DNA of 64,000 nt from contig CATIXD010000002.1 of NCBI GenBank assembly GCA_949710005.1, positions 1-64,000 of the forward strand, written 5' to 3'. The position numbers were made by a program, and so were the translations under genes. A model generated the notes under the pieces. It saw only the letters and a program-made list of their open reading frames with translations. It was not told the origin of the DNA and did not search any database. Origin of the DNA: Ricordea florida (lineage: Eukaryota > Cnidaria > Anthozoa > Corallimorpharia > Ricordeidae). This document shows positions 39,019 to 49,569 of this stretch, piece by piece; position 1 is the first letter of the stretch; each line of letters starts with the position of its first letter.

Positions 39019-41953
39019 CCCACAAACATTTTGTTCATTGTTAACGTCATTTTCACAGACGGAATCAGGATGTTTCTGAATACTCTTACCAAAAAAATAG
39101 AAGCCAATTGCAAAATAACAATTTTTTTTGTAGTGGAATAATAAACCTCTTATTCGTTGGTTTAGCATATAATGCGAGCGGACATTTTGCTCATTGCTCG
39201 TATTTTTCCTTGCCCCAATTTTTTCTCGCCCCAATTTTTCCTCACCCCTGCGGGGTTCGAAAAAATACTACACAACTCGCAAAATATCCGCACGTATTAT
39301 ACGCTAAACCATTGAATATTAAAGGTGTATGTATTCTTAGTTCTGTAACTGTAATGAATGCTATAGTAATAATACGCAACAAAACTGTCCACGAAAATGC
39401 TTTCTTGTTACGGTTTACAGGACAAGGTACCAATCAAAACCATTGACCTAGACCAATGTCAAGAAGTGTCCCGTGATGACAGACAAGGAAAAGCAAACTG
39501 TTTCAGGTTGGTGTAAGGAAAAAGTCCATCATCCAGAGCTGCTTTAAACCATATCCAGTTGTAGAAATCACTCAAGATATAATATGTGCATTCCACTAGA
39601 AATCAGTTTAATAGATTTCAGTTGTAGTGTCCAGGACCCCAAGGCCATGTCCAAGGCCCCTTGAGACACAGGCTCATAACCATAATTATTGTTAGTATAT
39701 ACTAAAACAGTGGATAGCGTTGAAGGTGCGCTCTGATTGGCTAGTCAAACTCCGAATATCCTGTGCTATTTACCTCCGAGCAACTTGCGAATTTTTCGCT
39801 CCGCCGCGCGAATATGGCGACCCGGTGTGTATGCTCAACAAGCGAAGAAATCATCCAAATTAACAACGAAGCAGTCCCTGAAAACTCCAAGAAAGCGACT
39901 AAATTTGGCTTGGCCGTGTTCAGAGGTAATGGCTTATGTTTTTAACCCGGAGTTTAGCGGTAAAAAGCAACGAGAAAGGTTTTGTTTACAAATGCAAATT
40001 AATCTTGCATAACCAAATTTGATGTCGCTTGTTTACTTGAGAGCCAAAGTTGAATTATATTTTTTACAGAATGGTTTCAAATACAGAAAGGGTTTATAAC
40101 TCCATTTGATGAAATGTCGCCAGTAGAACAAAACAAAATTATTTCTGTCAGCGGGAAAACGAGACGTACGGCAGTAATTACAACAAAAAATCCCCAATGG
40201 CGATCGGCGCTGCGTTGGATTGTCATTTGAGAAGTCCTTCATTTTCGGGCCTTTTCTTTTTTTTGTGTACACTTATCTCACTGTTTTAGTATATACTAAA
40301 ACAACTATTCACCTCAGTGTCGGTGGCTAGTGGTGGATATTTACCTCGCTGCTTCGCGGCTCGGTAAATATCCACCACTAGCCACCTCCACTTCGATGAA
40401 TAGTTGTTAATTATGCACTGTGTTGTAGAAAAATGGACTGCATTAACATAACGGGTCATGAAAGTGGCCGGGAGACCATTTAGCTAAGGGGATTTGTTAA
40501 ACTGTTTGTGAGGATAAACCCTAAACTTTTTCACCAGTAGGCTAGCAAAAACAATATTATATTAATGAAATAATACATGTAAAATGTATTTAGTCAGACT
40601 TTTTTAACAGAAAGCTGATTCTTGAGCACCTTTTGGTGCTTATAAGGCTGGTCCTGCATTTTAGACTCCATTGTGATTTATAGACACTGAATTTCCATAT
40701 GGGAAGAAGAACCCTTAGCGCAGAAATAAGAATCAACAAAAAACCCGTATGATGTATGCTACTACTGGCAAGCCCATTCCAGTCCACAATGTTGAGTGGC
40801 AAGCACCCTCACTGCTTACTGTGACATCTGTAAAGTTGGCAGTGATTGCCATTGTGAAAATTGCAATAAATATAAATGATAATGATAATGGTGACACGCA
40901 CAAGTACTTTTCTGAGATGTTTATTTCTGCAGGATTGTCATGCCATATAGAACATTTTTCTGTTATGCCAGTTCTACACAAGAAGCTGATGATTGGGTGA
41001 AAATGTTACAATGGAAACTGGTAAACCGCAAGAATACATGTTTAGTAGTCCCTTAGTATTTTAAAAGACCTCTGATAAATAGCAGACATTGTTTTTGTCA
41101 GTACTCTTTAACAAATAGTGAACGTCTCAGCGTGTACTATTGAGTTACAGTTGCATGCAGGAGGTTGCCAAGTACAAGAGAAACCTCAGACTCTAGCTTC
41201 TTGAGCGCTTAGTAAACCTGCCAAGTGCAACTATAACTCGATAGTACACGTTGAACCGTTTACTATTTGTTTTGTAACATAATCAAAAGAGAAAATTATA
41301 CTCTTAAATTTGCCAAGAAGGAGGAGGGAATGATGAGAGCATTTCATGAGCACATGCTATGGCGTGAGCGAATCATTCTTCTCACTAATGTTCTCTAAAA
41401 CCTCTTTTGTTTAAATTTGTTATCCGGTCTGAGTGACTTTTTTGTACCTGTTCTCAATATAAAGGATTTTCCTGAAATTCTGTTGTAAAAAGAAAAAAAA
41501 AAAATAACACTCGCGTAATTATTGACACATACTCCTTTGAGTGCATGCTTGCTTTCGTCACAAGCGCACACCCATGGGCAAATACTAGACGCTGAATTGA
41601 CCAATGAGAGTTTGTTCTTTACTTTGGTTATGTTATAATAATTCTTGGGTACCCTCCCTATCATTTACCAGAGTTTTTGTTTTTAGCTACAGCACTTCTA
41701 AATGATTGCTGTTGTAATCCCTTTTTGTAATCCCTTTTGAGTGTTGTGACTATTAGTCATCTGTTATTCACAGACTGCTATTTGTGACAATAACAATTTG
41801 AGAAAAAGCTGAATCAAATTTGTGGCATCAGGACATCCAACGGTAAAGTACAACATAACAACGAGGATAGTAATTTTGTTGTGCCTTTTTGCTTTTTACC
41901 TGCAGGAAAATTTCACCACTGCTTCAAAGCAAAGGCATTTGTCTGTGAGATGA
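26358..41953 (+). CDS. DAPP1: DAPP1 homologue (SH2-PH adaptor), nine exons
   Basis: Exons inferred from homology and splice sites: 26358-26398, 28330-28452, 29377-29510, 31144-31283, 36937-36984, 38266-38328, 39421-39506, 40933-41020, 41906-41953. Phases agree throughout, giving about 256 aa. Exons 2-4 form an SH2 domain with W-Y-H-D-N-I-T-R-H and the phosphotyrosine-binding G-S-Y-L-L-R. The linker keeps R-L-Y-D-S-V-R-V, matching the phosphorylated tyrosine segment of human DAPP1. Exons 5-8 form a PH domain (KEGYLTK, NWKTRWF with basic phosphoinositide-binding residues, final [11 protein letters not shown]). The last short exon is the least certain. DAPP1 binds PI(3,4,5)P3 at the plasma membrane downstream of PI3-kinase. 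Introns are loaded with transposons. Confidence 0.88.
26990..27187 (+). pseudogene. 3' end of a CR1/L2-like LINE (intron 1)
   Basis: A frame reading [11 protein letters not shown] precedes the phrase GTGAAGCGCTTTAGA, a second GCGCT-like block (AAGCACTATATAAA) and a TTATTATT tail. This is the 3' signature common to cnidarian LINEs as I remember them. Confidence 0.55.
27300..28060 (-). pseudogene. 3' part of LINE ORF, zinc-knuckle type (intron 1)
   Basis: Minus-strand frames give G-D-F-K-G-C-T, C-R-M-C-x7-H-V-V-S-E-C (a CCHC-like knuckle), then K-Y-C-G-T-S-Q-S and [11 protein letters not shown] ending A-L-L-G-T-A-K-I-L. These are the ordered C-terminal blocks of a non-LTR retrotransposon polyprotein, broken into at least three frames. 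Confidence 0.65.
28057..28116. repeat. (ATT)n/(GTT)n microsatellite
   Basis: Simple triplet runs next to the LINE remnant. Confidence 0.9.
29700..31096 (+). pseudogene. Degraded LINE, endonuclease to RT (intron 3)
   Basis: Starts with G-S-W-N-V-N-G-L-S of an EEP endonuclease (about 29757), continues with [10 protein letters not shown] (endonuclease C-terminus), then RT blocks [11 protein letters not shown] and [11 protein letters not shown]. Several stops and frame changes; the RT catalytic region is missing at the 3' end. Confidence 0.75.
31340..31700. mobile_element. MITE with GTATAAGC(C/T)GCAC arms (intron 4)
   Basis: Inverted ends around GGTACCATAAAGACT / AGTCTTCATCTGATGGTAA, with several copies of a GCGGCTTATACAC word and a G14 run inside. 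No ORF. Confidence 0.5.
31757..31910. repeat. Imperfect palindrome (intron 4)
   Basis: Arms of about 70 bp (GTAGGATATGAAGAATTAAGC and its complement, GTGTTATCCAC and its complement) meet at an AGGCCATAGGCCT centre. Confidence 0.8.
32130..34808 (+). pseudogene. CR1/L2-like LINE with insertion (intron 4)
   Basis: Ordered fragments: [11 protein letters not shown] (32190), a 190-aa open segment up to 33137, L-L-D-L-S-A-A-F-D (RT palm, 33285), Y-G-V-P-Q-G-S (34070), H-A-D-D-T-K-L-Y-L (the YADD motif with Y to H, 34170), N-S-D-K-T-E and W-L-P-I-K-Y-R-I (34725). Many stops and frameshifts. It is split by the 33400-34002 insertion and stops at an A-run at 34808. Confidence 0.85.
33400..34002. mobile_element. 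603-bp hAT-like MITE inside the LINE
   Basis: ATACC is duplicated at 33395-33399 and 34003-34007. The ends read CAGGG at left and CCCTG at right. It splits the RT frame, which resumes directly afterwards. CAGGG ends fit hAT; a 5-bp duplication is described for the hAT5 group. Confidence 0.75.
34812..35890 (+). pseudogene. Second LINE fragment, RT domain (intron 4)
   Basis: RT blocks [41 protein letters not shown] (catalytic box with Y/F to S) and [11 protein letters not shown], in an order typical of RTE-like or related LINEs. It is fused after an A12 run to the end of the previous LINE. Confidence 0.85.
35885..36055. repeat. ATCGAT-rich palindromic repeat
   Basis: At least ten ATCGAT words, mirrored around about 35965. 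It terminates the LINE reading frame. Confidence 0.8.
36062..36292. repeat. Dispersed repeat, copy A, with terminal hairpin
   Basis: Matches 40172-40410 over its length. Ends with a hairpin of about 45-bp arms (GGTGGCTAG...TATTTACC and complement) centred at about 36238. Confidence 0.85.
37199..37271. repeat. (ATT)n/(ATC)n microsatellite
   Basis: Simple triplet repeats in intron 5. Confidence 0.9.
38395..38513. repeat. Hairpin repeat (intron 6)
   Basis: Arms GGTCCATATGGGAAAAAACTG (left) and CACAGTTTTTTCCTATACGG (right) plus AGGTCTTGA/TCAAGACC inside. Confidence 0.75.
38950..39310. repeat. Local duplication with AACAATTTTTTTTG units
   Basis: Two direct copies of about 95 bp start near 38958 and 39115 (AACAATTTTTTTTG, GTGGAATAATAAACCTC-like, TGGTTTAGCATATAAT). 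A partial inverted copy lies near 39285-39320. Confidence 0.6.
39691..40410. mobile_element. Dispersed repeat, copy B, with Crypton-like peptide
   Basis: Begins near TAGTATATACTAAAACAG and ends with the same hairpin as copy A (40300-40408). A frame at 39820-39933 reads [20 protein letters not shown], resembling the N-terminal segment of Crypton/DUF3504-type tyrosine recombinases and their domesticated relatives. It may be a non-autonomous element that keeps the promoter and first exon of such a gene. Confidence 0.55.
41110..41271. repeat. Hairpin repeat (intron 8)
   Basis: Inverted arms AACAAATAGTGAACG...GTACTATTGAGTTACAGTTGC and their near-complement at 41225-41271. Confidence 0.75.
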
Positions 41954-42475
41954 AGTGGAACTTTAAAATTATATTAATTTATCAGTTATTAATTATTAAT
42001 GTCCTGCAAATACTACTATTATTGTATTGTTTCATTTACAGTTTTAAGCCAACTATCCAGAGGATTAGATGAAAATAGAGAGTGATTGCTTTTTCCCAAG
42101 GAGTATTTATGACAATAATATAATGTTATGTAGCAGGGCCTATCAGACATGGCATTACACTCAGTAACTAAATAATATTTTAGCTTTCCTGGTCTTAGGA
42201 CCAATGACAATCAGCTTTTTACCACAATTGCTACTAATCTTGCAATCTAATTGGCTAATTTGCCATTGTCAATAAGAGTCTAGACAATGCTCTTGCATCA
42301 ATGTGTCACGCAAAGCAATAGCCAATTAGAAATGCTCATTTTGGGGAATTAACCAATCAGATTGCAAGATAGACAATGCTTGCTCTTTCTTTGTGTCACC
42401 ATCTTAATCATTCTCTAAAAAAAACATTTTCTTTGACGTTTTTAACGTTGCTATTGTGGTAAAAACAAATTGAGT

Positions 42476-42638
42476 GTGGTTTAGCATTGTCTGTACTCTT
42501 ATTGACTATGATATGCGTCACCACAGTGGTCAAAATTTGTTGTGGACTCATTGGGCTGCGCTTCATTGAGTCCACAGCATTTTGACCGCTGTGATGATGC
42601 GTACTTGTTGTCAACAAGTGTACAGACAATGCTAAACC
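42476..42638. repeat. Hairpin MITE downstream of DAPP1 homologue
   Basis: Arms of about 70 bp (GGTTTAGCATTGTCTGTAC; ACCACAGTGGTCAAAAT; GTGGACTCA) and their complements. The region 42180-42475 also holds inverted words such as ATCTTGCAATCTAATTGG. Confidence 0.75.
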
Positions 42639-43059
42639 ATATTCGATTTGTTAAATTTTACAGTTTGTGTATATACTTACCTTTCCTTTTTTCTTGCTAA
42701 TTCTTATCCACAAATTCTGTGACACAGAGGATTTCTCCAGAGTAAATGCTGATTAAGAAATACCATTAAATTAATTACCTATATAGAATTTTAAATTTGG
42801 CAATCATTAAAGTACTTATTACTGTGAAAGGTGTATTGTATGTTATATTATAATGAATTACCTATATCTGCTGCCTTCTGCATTAAATTTGTTGGTCACA
42901 GATGAGCTGCACACTAGATTTTACTTTATGCAAAACATAGTATTACAGTGAGCTACTGCATATTACAGGAAATGTGTGATACCTGCCCTCTGATGTTACA
43001 TGGTTGCTTCCATCTCTTTTCCGATGTAATATGGCCATGTCACTGATAGCCAGTGTGAA

Positions 43060-43330
43060 GACATGCGTGGTAGTGTAGTGGTTTGTGTGTCAGACTTGTG
43101 AGTAAGAGGTCCGGGGTTTAAGCCCTGGTGATGGCACTGTGGTGTTTCTTCTCCCCACCCAGGTGTATAATGTAGACCGGTGATATAATGCTTGGAGTAG
43201 CCCTGTGGTGGACTAGCATCCCATCCAGGGGTGAGTAACAATACTCCCTGGTGCTTCTTGTAAGCTCTGGTCACGTGGGCGCTAACCCTTTCATTGCCAC
43301 AGGTGACCCATGTATAAATTATCCCTAATT
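43060..43330 (+). repeat. tRNA-derived SINE-like sequence
   Basis: TAGTGGTTTGTGTGTCAGAC (A-box-like) and GGTCCGGGGTTTAAGCCC (B-box-like) are spaced as in a tRNA head. The tail carries AGCATCCCATCCAGGGG, a phrase common in tRNA-SINE bodies. It cannot be a functional tRNA because the paired arms do not close. Confidence 0.5.
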
Positions 43331-43806
43331 CCAATACACTACCACACAAACAGATAAAAAGAATTGAGACCATGATCACATCAAGGATACTAAATGGATC
43401 AACCGCCAAATTTTCCAGTCCAGAACATAAAGAACTGCATGGCACTTGCTCAGAAGAATTTATACTCCATCCTGGCATTGAAAGGGGTTAAGGCTCGTGT
43501 GCCTTTTCTTTACATAACAATAGTCGATAACATACTCTTAAATATTTATTTTCAGAGGTTCTATTTGGGTTTAAAGTGGTATGGTGTGAAGTTTATTTCT
43601 GGGCAAAGACTCAGTTAGATCAGTAAAGTGAGGTCCGTGAGCATTAACTTTCTCATTAATGGGACAGTAATAAAAGAGAAAAAGCCCCTTGACATAGGGT
43701 AGATATAGACACTGCTACGTGTTGGGAAAGTTCTTCAAAATGGGCTAGCTAGGCCAGCAGACTCAGTATACTGGTAATTGTTTTTGGTACTGTTTAATAC
43801 ACTTAC

Positions 43807-44238
43807 GCAGGGCTAAAAATTGGCGGTCGCATGGTCGCCAGTGGCAAGTTAAAACTGACCAGGGCTACCAAAAGTTAATGTTTGAACGCCCCGATGTGCA
43901 ACTATGCTACAGAATTTCAAAACGTTGCCATGTAAATTATGCAAAGTAAAAAGTTAAAAATAAAACTCAGCATGTAGTTTAATTGGACTACCTTTCTCTT
44001 CGTTTCTTTGCCTGGACTCTAAGATAATACATTTTAGTGAATGTTTAGTTCTGAAGTGGAAATTCCAAGCCGTTTTAACAGTGATTTCACGAGCGATCCA
44101 CATTCACAACATATAGACGCTATTTTGAGTTTGTGATTTCCACATGACTCTGAAAAAAAATCGAGGGCTACTTCATTTTGGGATGGGCCACTAAGAATTC
44201 AAGAAAACTGGCCTGACTGGCCACCAAGCACTGTCCCT
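43807..44238. mobile_element. Possible hAT-type MITE
   Basis: Ends CAGGGCTAAAAATTGG and ...CACTGTCCCTG with inner TGGTCGCCAG/CTGGCCACCA in inverted order. No clear target duplication; low confidence. Confidence 0.35.
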
Positions 44239-44290
44239 GCCACCAACATTTCATTACTGTAGTACCCATAAATAAAAGATGCATCTGCAA

Positions 44291-45181
44291 TCAGATGTTT
44301 AAATTTAGTAATGGAATCCTCCAGTCTTGTGGTTCCTGGAGCACAGGCCTTCCAAGCCTTAAAACTTTAATCTTTTCAACATCAACCTTCACCCCTCTGA
44401 CTCTCAACCTTGCTAAACTAGCCTCTGTAATGTCTCTACAATCCTTGACTTCCAGAAAGGTGAGGTTCTGACAATATTCTCCAACCAAGGTAACAGCCGA
44501 GTTAGACACCCGCCAACAGCCCCTGAGACCAAGATGTGAAAGGTTCGGACACGAGCGGGCAACGATTCTCACAGAATCGTCGCTTACACTATAACAATCA
44601 TTAAGAAGCAGAGTCTTAAGTTCACTACAACAGGAAGCCAGTGATCCAACACAAGGGTCCGACACTTCCCAACAGCCAGTGAGGTCAACATATTGAAGGA
44701 GATTACAATGCAATGACAACTGGACAACAGCGTTGGAAGAGACCCATCGGCATTCACATAACACCAACTTTTTGAGAGCTGAGTTGTGTTCAGACAGACA
44801 AAACAGAATCAAATTCGTTAAACTCGAACATGCAGTCAAGTCGAGCCGGTTAAGGCGCGGATTTCTTTTGAGAAGGTCCACTAAAACAGGCTCACAAAGC
44901 CATCCTTTGCAGTTCTTTAGATTCAATTCCTGTAAAAAGGAGTTTGTCGCCGTCACGTGAATGAAAGCTTCCGAAGTCAATCGAGATGCAATTTGACTAC
45001 AGTCAAGGGTTCTCATAAAGGCAAAGTATGAATCACATGTTTCTTTAAATAAACGGCAAACCCTTCGACACTGGAATAGCTGTGGTAAACTAAGATGAGA
45101 GAAAATATGAGAGAAGATCACGTCTTCCTGTGGAAGATCGAAGAAGGTTGGAACATTCGCGAATGTTACCCGATTCGCCAT
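44291..45181 (-). CDS. FBXL15: FBXL15 homologue (F-box/LRR protein)
   Basis: A 296-aa intronless frame started at MANRVTFANVPTFFDLP (45179-45181). The upstream extension lacks conservation. Residues 11-50 are an F-box (L-P-Q-E-D-V-I-F-S-H-I-F ... C-R-R-V-C-R-L-F-K). About six cysteine-containing leucine-rich repeats follow, each with the L-x-x-L-x-L-x-x-C pattern (for example LNRLDLTACSSLTN). The C-terminus A-S-L-A-R-L-R-V-R-G-V-K-V-D-V-E ... L-L-N-L-N-I matches the end of vertebrate FBXL15. In vertebrates it is the substrate receptor of an SCF ubiquitin ligase acting on SMURF1 in BMP signalling. Lack of introns could be ancestral loss or retrocopy; the frame is intact. Confidence 0.88.
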   Translation of the reverse strand: MANRVTFANVPTFFDLPQEDVIFSHIFSHLSLPQLFQCRRVCRLFKETCDSYFAFMRTLDCSQIASRLTSEAFIHVTATNSFLQELNLKNCKGWLCEPVLVDLLKRNPRLNRLDLTACSSLTNLILFCLSEHNSALKKLVLCECRWVSSNAVVQLSLHCNLLQYVDLTGCWEVSDPCVGSLASCCSELKTLLLNDCYSVSDDSVRIVARSCPNLSHLGLRGCWRVSNSAVTLVGEYCQNLTFLEVKDCRDITEASLARLRVRGVKVDVEKIKVLRLGRPVLQEPQDWRIPLLNLNI

Positions 45182-45299
45182 GTTGTTTTCTTTTAATAGG
45201 CAGCGGTAAAGGACTGGGCACAGAAACTCGCCCGCTGCATAAGTGTTTTTGTTCCTGTCCCGTATTACGCTTGTTAGCAAGTGGATACAAATACATATA

Positions 45300-45890
45300 T
45301 ATACTGTTTAGGGATATCTAGTTCAAAATGCAACAAGTCCACTCAAGAGACAAATGGGTGAGGAATAAGTTTATCTTGCCTTGTTTTTCCAAGCTTGCTG
45401 GTATGTGTTACTTTCAGTAGGGTTAGCTAAGTCACAAAGTTTTTTCTTTTGTTTGTTTTTTTTTTTTATTTATTTCTCACGTGCAGTTTATAATAGTCTC
45501 TATTCTACCTTTTGGTTTACAGACTCCAGCCATTCAGACAAGCGTATATTGTATCACACATCAATCCCAAACTCACGACAAAACACTTCAAGTTCACTAT
45601 GTGACCTATGTCCAGTACCAGAACCAACATTGACGGAACCATGCATATGACGAGGCTCAGACTCCACCATTTCCCAATAATCTACAAGCTCTTCTCATAT
45701 TCTCCCAACATCCCGCGTGGTTTATTACCTGGTAAACCCATAGAAACTGCGGTTTATGATAAAGCGTAGTTTTTATGGGGCTCTGTCGTGGCATCCAGAA
45801 CAGGCCCACTGTCATATTTAACCCTTTACACCCTAAGGGGGACTTTATAGATTATAGATTTGGGATAATCAGACAGGTTTATCAAGTAAT
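45300..45890. other. Intergenic region upstream of FBXL15 homologue
   Basis: No sustained frame or RNA gene seen. It should contain the FBXL15 promoter near 45182-45300. Confidence 0.4.
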
Positions 45891-45892
45891 TT

Positions 45893-45960
45893 ATACCACA
45901 GTACGGTAAAAAGGGCCTTCTAACGTTTCGAGCGTTGGCCCGTCGTCAGAGCGACCTTAT
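45893..45960 (-). ncRNA. Hammerhead-ribozyme-like motif, repeat remnant
   Basis: On the minus strand CTGACGA is followed by a short GGGCCAACGCTC hairpin and GAAAC, the order of the hammerhead core (CUGANGA, stem II, GAAA). Flanks match the repeat type at 52005-52085 and 55745-55905. Hammerheads of this kind are known in Penelope-like elements and retrozymes. A complete stem I and cleavage triplet could not be confirmed by eye. Confidence 0.4.
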
Positions 45961-46786
45961 ATGGAGTTGTATATGTAAGCAGGGGTATGAACTCATTTCC
46001 GTTATGCAGACATAATAACTCTATTTCGTGTGTCAGCGGGCTGTTCGCATGCAATGGAATGCTGGATAAAATATTTTATTGTTTGGTGAAAGCTTTCAAT
46101 GTTTAACACGAGATCTCTGGTACTATTCTGTGTTGAATAATTTATGCTTGCGAGTGATCTGCTAAGACTCAGCCGCGTGAACAGGGGTGCTTTTCTCGGA
46201 ATTACAACTTCGTCTGCGATTGAGGTCAACAAGTGGAGAGATTAGGTATATTGTGTTCTTTTTATTGCTCTATGTTTATGTTTTCGTTTTGATTCGCTGC
46301 CTTCTACTCTGTGCTGTTCTTTAGTTAATCGCTTAAGTTTGACGTCCCAAGTTTAATTAACCTGAGTGTATCACTCGCGATCCAAAGGTTTTGTTCATGT
46401 ACATAATTACTTTGTGCTTTTGCATATTCATTTCGCATGTGAACGAACAGGCTTTGCCTGATGATTCTTCGCTTGCGAAACTGATACAATAGGACCTAAG
46501 TCGTCCTACTGTGTCTTAGCTTGCCTCGTCGCCGGGTTCCATATTTTGTAATTGGTATTTCGACTTTGGTAAGAAACCACGAAAAGCACAGAGAGCCCAT
46601 TATACAGATCCGCCCGAGCTGTTTCAAAAAATGTACTTCCCTTCAGTTGGCTCGCGGCCGATTGGTCATCGTACGGATTATTATGACTGAACTTTGCATA
46701 CCAACAGACAGGAAGGTGTGAAGGAAAGTTAGGGAATATTAGACTTCATGAATTGAGAATCTTATAAGGTAAGAAAATATTAGCCG

Positions 46787-46993
46787 TTGCTTGGACTTAC
46801 AGCAGATTCTTTTGTAGCCTGCACAACAGGCGTGATTTTTTTGCGTATTTCAGGCGTTCGGAGGCGAAAACGAGGCGAGCGCGAAGGCAAGTCGCGCGCG
46901 AGGGTAGGAGCGCGCTCCTCCCCTTTTGTTGAGTGGTTAGGGCCATTTTCTGAGGGTTCGAAGGGGGGTTTTTGCAACTGTTTCTACCGATGA
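46787..46993 (+). repeat. Dispersed repeat fragment with short frame
   Basis: A frame with S-G-V-R-R-R-K-R-G-E-R and G-P-F-S-E-G-S-K-G-G-F-C-N resembles a peptide seen repeatedly as a spurious ORF in coral interspersed repeats, as I remember it. It is treated as repeat rather than gene. Confidence 0.4.
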
Positions 46994-47029
46994 CCAGAGG
47001 CCACTTGCGTGTAAGCCAACACCGTTGGC

Positions 47030-47245
47030 ATTTATGTACACAACTTAAGCAGTTGAAAAAAAAAAAAAAACTCAGGCCCCAACGGGATTCGAACCCATGA
47101 CCTCTGCGAGATACCGGAGCAGTGATACCGGAGCAGTGCACAGCTATCGCAGAGGTGATGGGTTCGAATCCCGTTCAGGCCTGAGTTTTTTTTCAGGCTT
47201 TAATTTCACAGCTGCTTAAGTTGTGTACATAACTGCAATGATCAA
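47030..47245. repeat. Inverted pair of tRNA-related SINE fragments
   Basis: GGGATTCGAACCC (47090) and GGGTTCGAATCCC (47158) are B boxes in opposite orientation. The flanks CTCAGGCC.../...GGCCTGAG and TGTACACAACTTAAGCAG and complement extend the symmetry to about 90 bp per arm. This is a head-to-head insertion or foldback SINE. Confidence 0.7.
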
Positions 47246-48375
47246 TTAATGTCATTACATATTACTCCGCAGTTCAAATATATGGTCTTTCATATATTCA
47301 TTTGAATCATCCTTGGCATTGTTTCTATAAAATGGGCCAGAGGTCCTTTTCTGGCACATTTTTTATATCCCGAATGAACACCCCTAGTTAACAGGACTGA
47401 AGCTTGCCATTTACAATTTGACTGAAAGTTGATGACATCTTAGTAAAGTGAACTAGAATCCAGAAGGTTTGGAAATGGAAGGGGAAGCTTACACCTGCAA
47501 TGAAATGTCCCATATGTGTTTTGACCAAAACTTTAGACACGATATATAGAGGTTGATGGTAGTAAATTCTGATCACTCAGGTACAAATTTGTAGAGAACA
47601 AATAATCATGCACCACAGTAGGGGAAAGGAGGCCGTTAAAACTCAGATCACCATAATCTGTTGCTTTCTTTACCCCTTTCCGAAAAGTGTTTCCGTGAGT
47701 GCAGACATAACGGTGGGTGCGTAACTCTCATCTCATTTTCCAAGCTAAGAAGGAGACATTACATCAATTTATCAATGCAGACAAACCTTATTCCTTAATT
47801 TGACAAAATACTAGAAAAGGTGTGCAGCGATGGTAAATAAAAGTGGAAACCGAAACTTCATCGTATTTATGAACCGTATATATACGCGCATGCCGATTAG
47901 CTTCTTAGCAGACACTGATTCTTTCTCGCCCTTTTGAATTTTGATATGGAATCTAAATAAAATTAAGCATATCCCCCTTTATGGCGAGTGTTTCTGTTTT
48001 AGGCAGAAAGTAAGAAGCCAGGCATCATTCACTTCAAAAAACCAGTACAGCGCTATGTGGTCGCGACAGCTTACTTTAAATTCCCAGAGCAATCCAAGAG
48101 CAGACTGGACTTATTATGCACAGAAAATTCCTTCAAGAACATTCTGATTGGCTCACGTTTTCGCGCTCAAAATCGCGAGACATAATACTTTGACGGAAAT
48201 GACTTCAAACAGCTGTTTTATGTGAACTTTGTTCTTGACAAGGACGCTACGACGCTGTTTCTGTCTTGCGTTTCTGCATTTCTAGCAATCTAGCGTAGCT
48301 AGTTGCTTTTTATTAAAAAACTTTCGACAATTATCTTCGGTTTTCAAGAATTTATTGAAAGCAAAAAATCTCATA
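47246..48375. other. Intergenic, no gene seen
   Basis: AT-rich sequence. No frame, RNA gene or repeat structure that I can support. Confidence 0.35.
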
Positions 48376-48654
48376 ATGTTTGAACTGCTTCGTGCATTGA
48401 AGAGCCTCCTTCATTCGCCGTCAACGTATGTATTCATCATTTTCGTTTTTATCTCTTGTTCACCTTACTTCATGTAAAGATTAAGAAATCTTAAAAAATC
48501 TTACGTTTAGTTATAAGCCGTGGTCGACGAGGTTTAGTTTGTTCCTTAAATGTGCCTTCGGATAGTCCATCATTCGTTGAATCACGTCTTCAGGCTTGGT
48601 TAAAGTGTACTCAGTATGTGAAAAATATTCTAGGCGTACTCAAACAAGATGCAG
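48376..48654 (+). CDS. Possible two coding exons, unknown gene
   Basis: Open segment 48376-48425 (MFELLRALKS, donor GTATGT) and 48518-48654 (acceptor AAG, donor GTAAGC) join in phase to encode about 62 residues (R-G-R-R-G-L-V-C-S-L-N). It ends in phase 1, which does not fit the LIM gene exon at 51518 directly. It could be the start of another gene or an alternative 5' part. Based on splice consensus and codon openness only. Confidence 0.25.
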
Positions 48655-49569
48655 GTAAGCGAACCAACCCTATTTATACCTAAATCCGCTTTTGACATAT
48701 AGCAGTTGTGCGAACACAATGAATAAATGAGCGTCAGCAAATTATAGAAAGATGAAAAATGTACTAGTTTCAAGATTTAACACTGCAGGGTAAGTGACTG
48801 TAACGCTCCATCATAACGAAATGCATTGGTTGATTTCAATCTTGTGTAAGTAAAGGACTTTTTTTTATAAAAATTGTTAATTGTTCGCAACTCACAAGAA
48901 CGTAACCAATGGAGGCTGATGCTTTGTACAATTCTTCTGAGGAGCAAATGCATAATATTCAGCTACATTTGTTTTGTTTTCCGTAAAGGAAAAAAGACTT
49001 TGAACAGGGATTAAAAATATGTTTCATCTGTGAGTTAAATGCAAATCCCGCGTGAGACAACTCGTGTTCAGGGAAACGACAATAACATGATTATTCTCCA
49101 TGTACGGTTAACAGATAAAACTTGGATCCAACTATATAGAAACTGATGAAGAAAAAAGTAGAAATAACGGCAAGTAAGGTTTTATCAGCACTAACAGATT
49201 TGGGAGAAGACTGATCAATCGAAATTTTTTGAAGTCTTCGGCTAACATTAACGTATCATCGGAAAGTACAGGGCATTTCACTGATGTACGCTCCGCGGCA
49301 GTTGCAACAGGTGTTTATCACTCGCAAGAATGATAGGATCTCAATTTTAAACGCCGAAAAATAGCTAGCCATATCAAATCATGCATTGCTGAAAATTGTA
49401 TTTACGCAATTTCATTTGAAGACATCAATTTGAACTTTATTTTTCCGGGTAAAAATATTTTAAATCTAGGTAGACTACGTACTGAACAAACTTCTCAGCC
49501 GATTGTTGTTCGTAACGCCCTCCTGGTCACAATCAGTGCTTGTGTTGCTTCACAAAAGAACCGTAACCG

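Noticed and set aside
46521-46721. 66-aa frame with basic composition
   Set aside because: No start context, splice signals or motif; probably chance.
47082-47180. tRNA genes at the two TTCGAA B boxes
   Set aside because: Neither side forms a complete cloverleaf, and the two halves are mirror images of one repeat. A SINE pair fits better.
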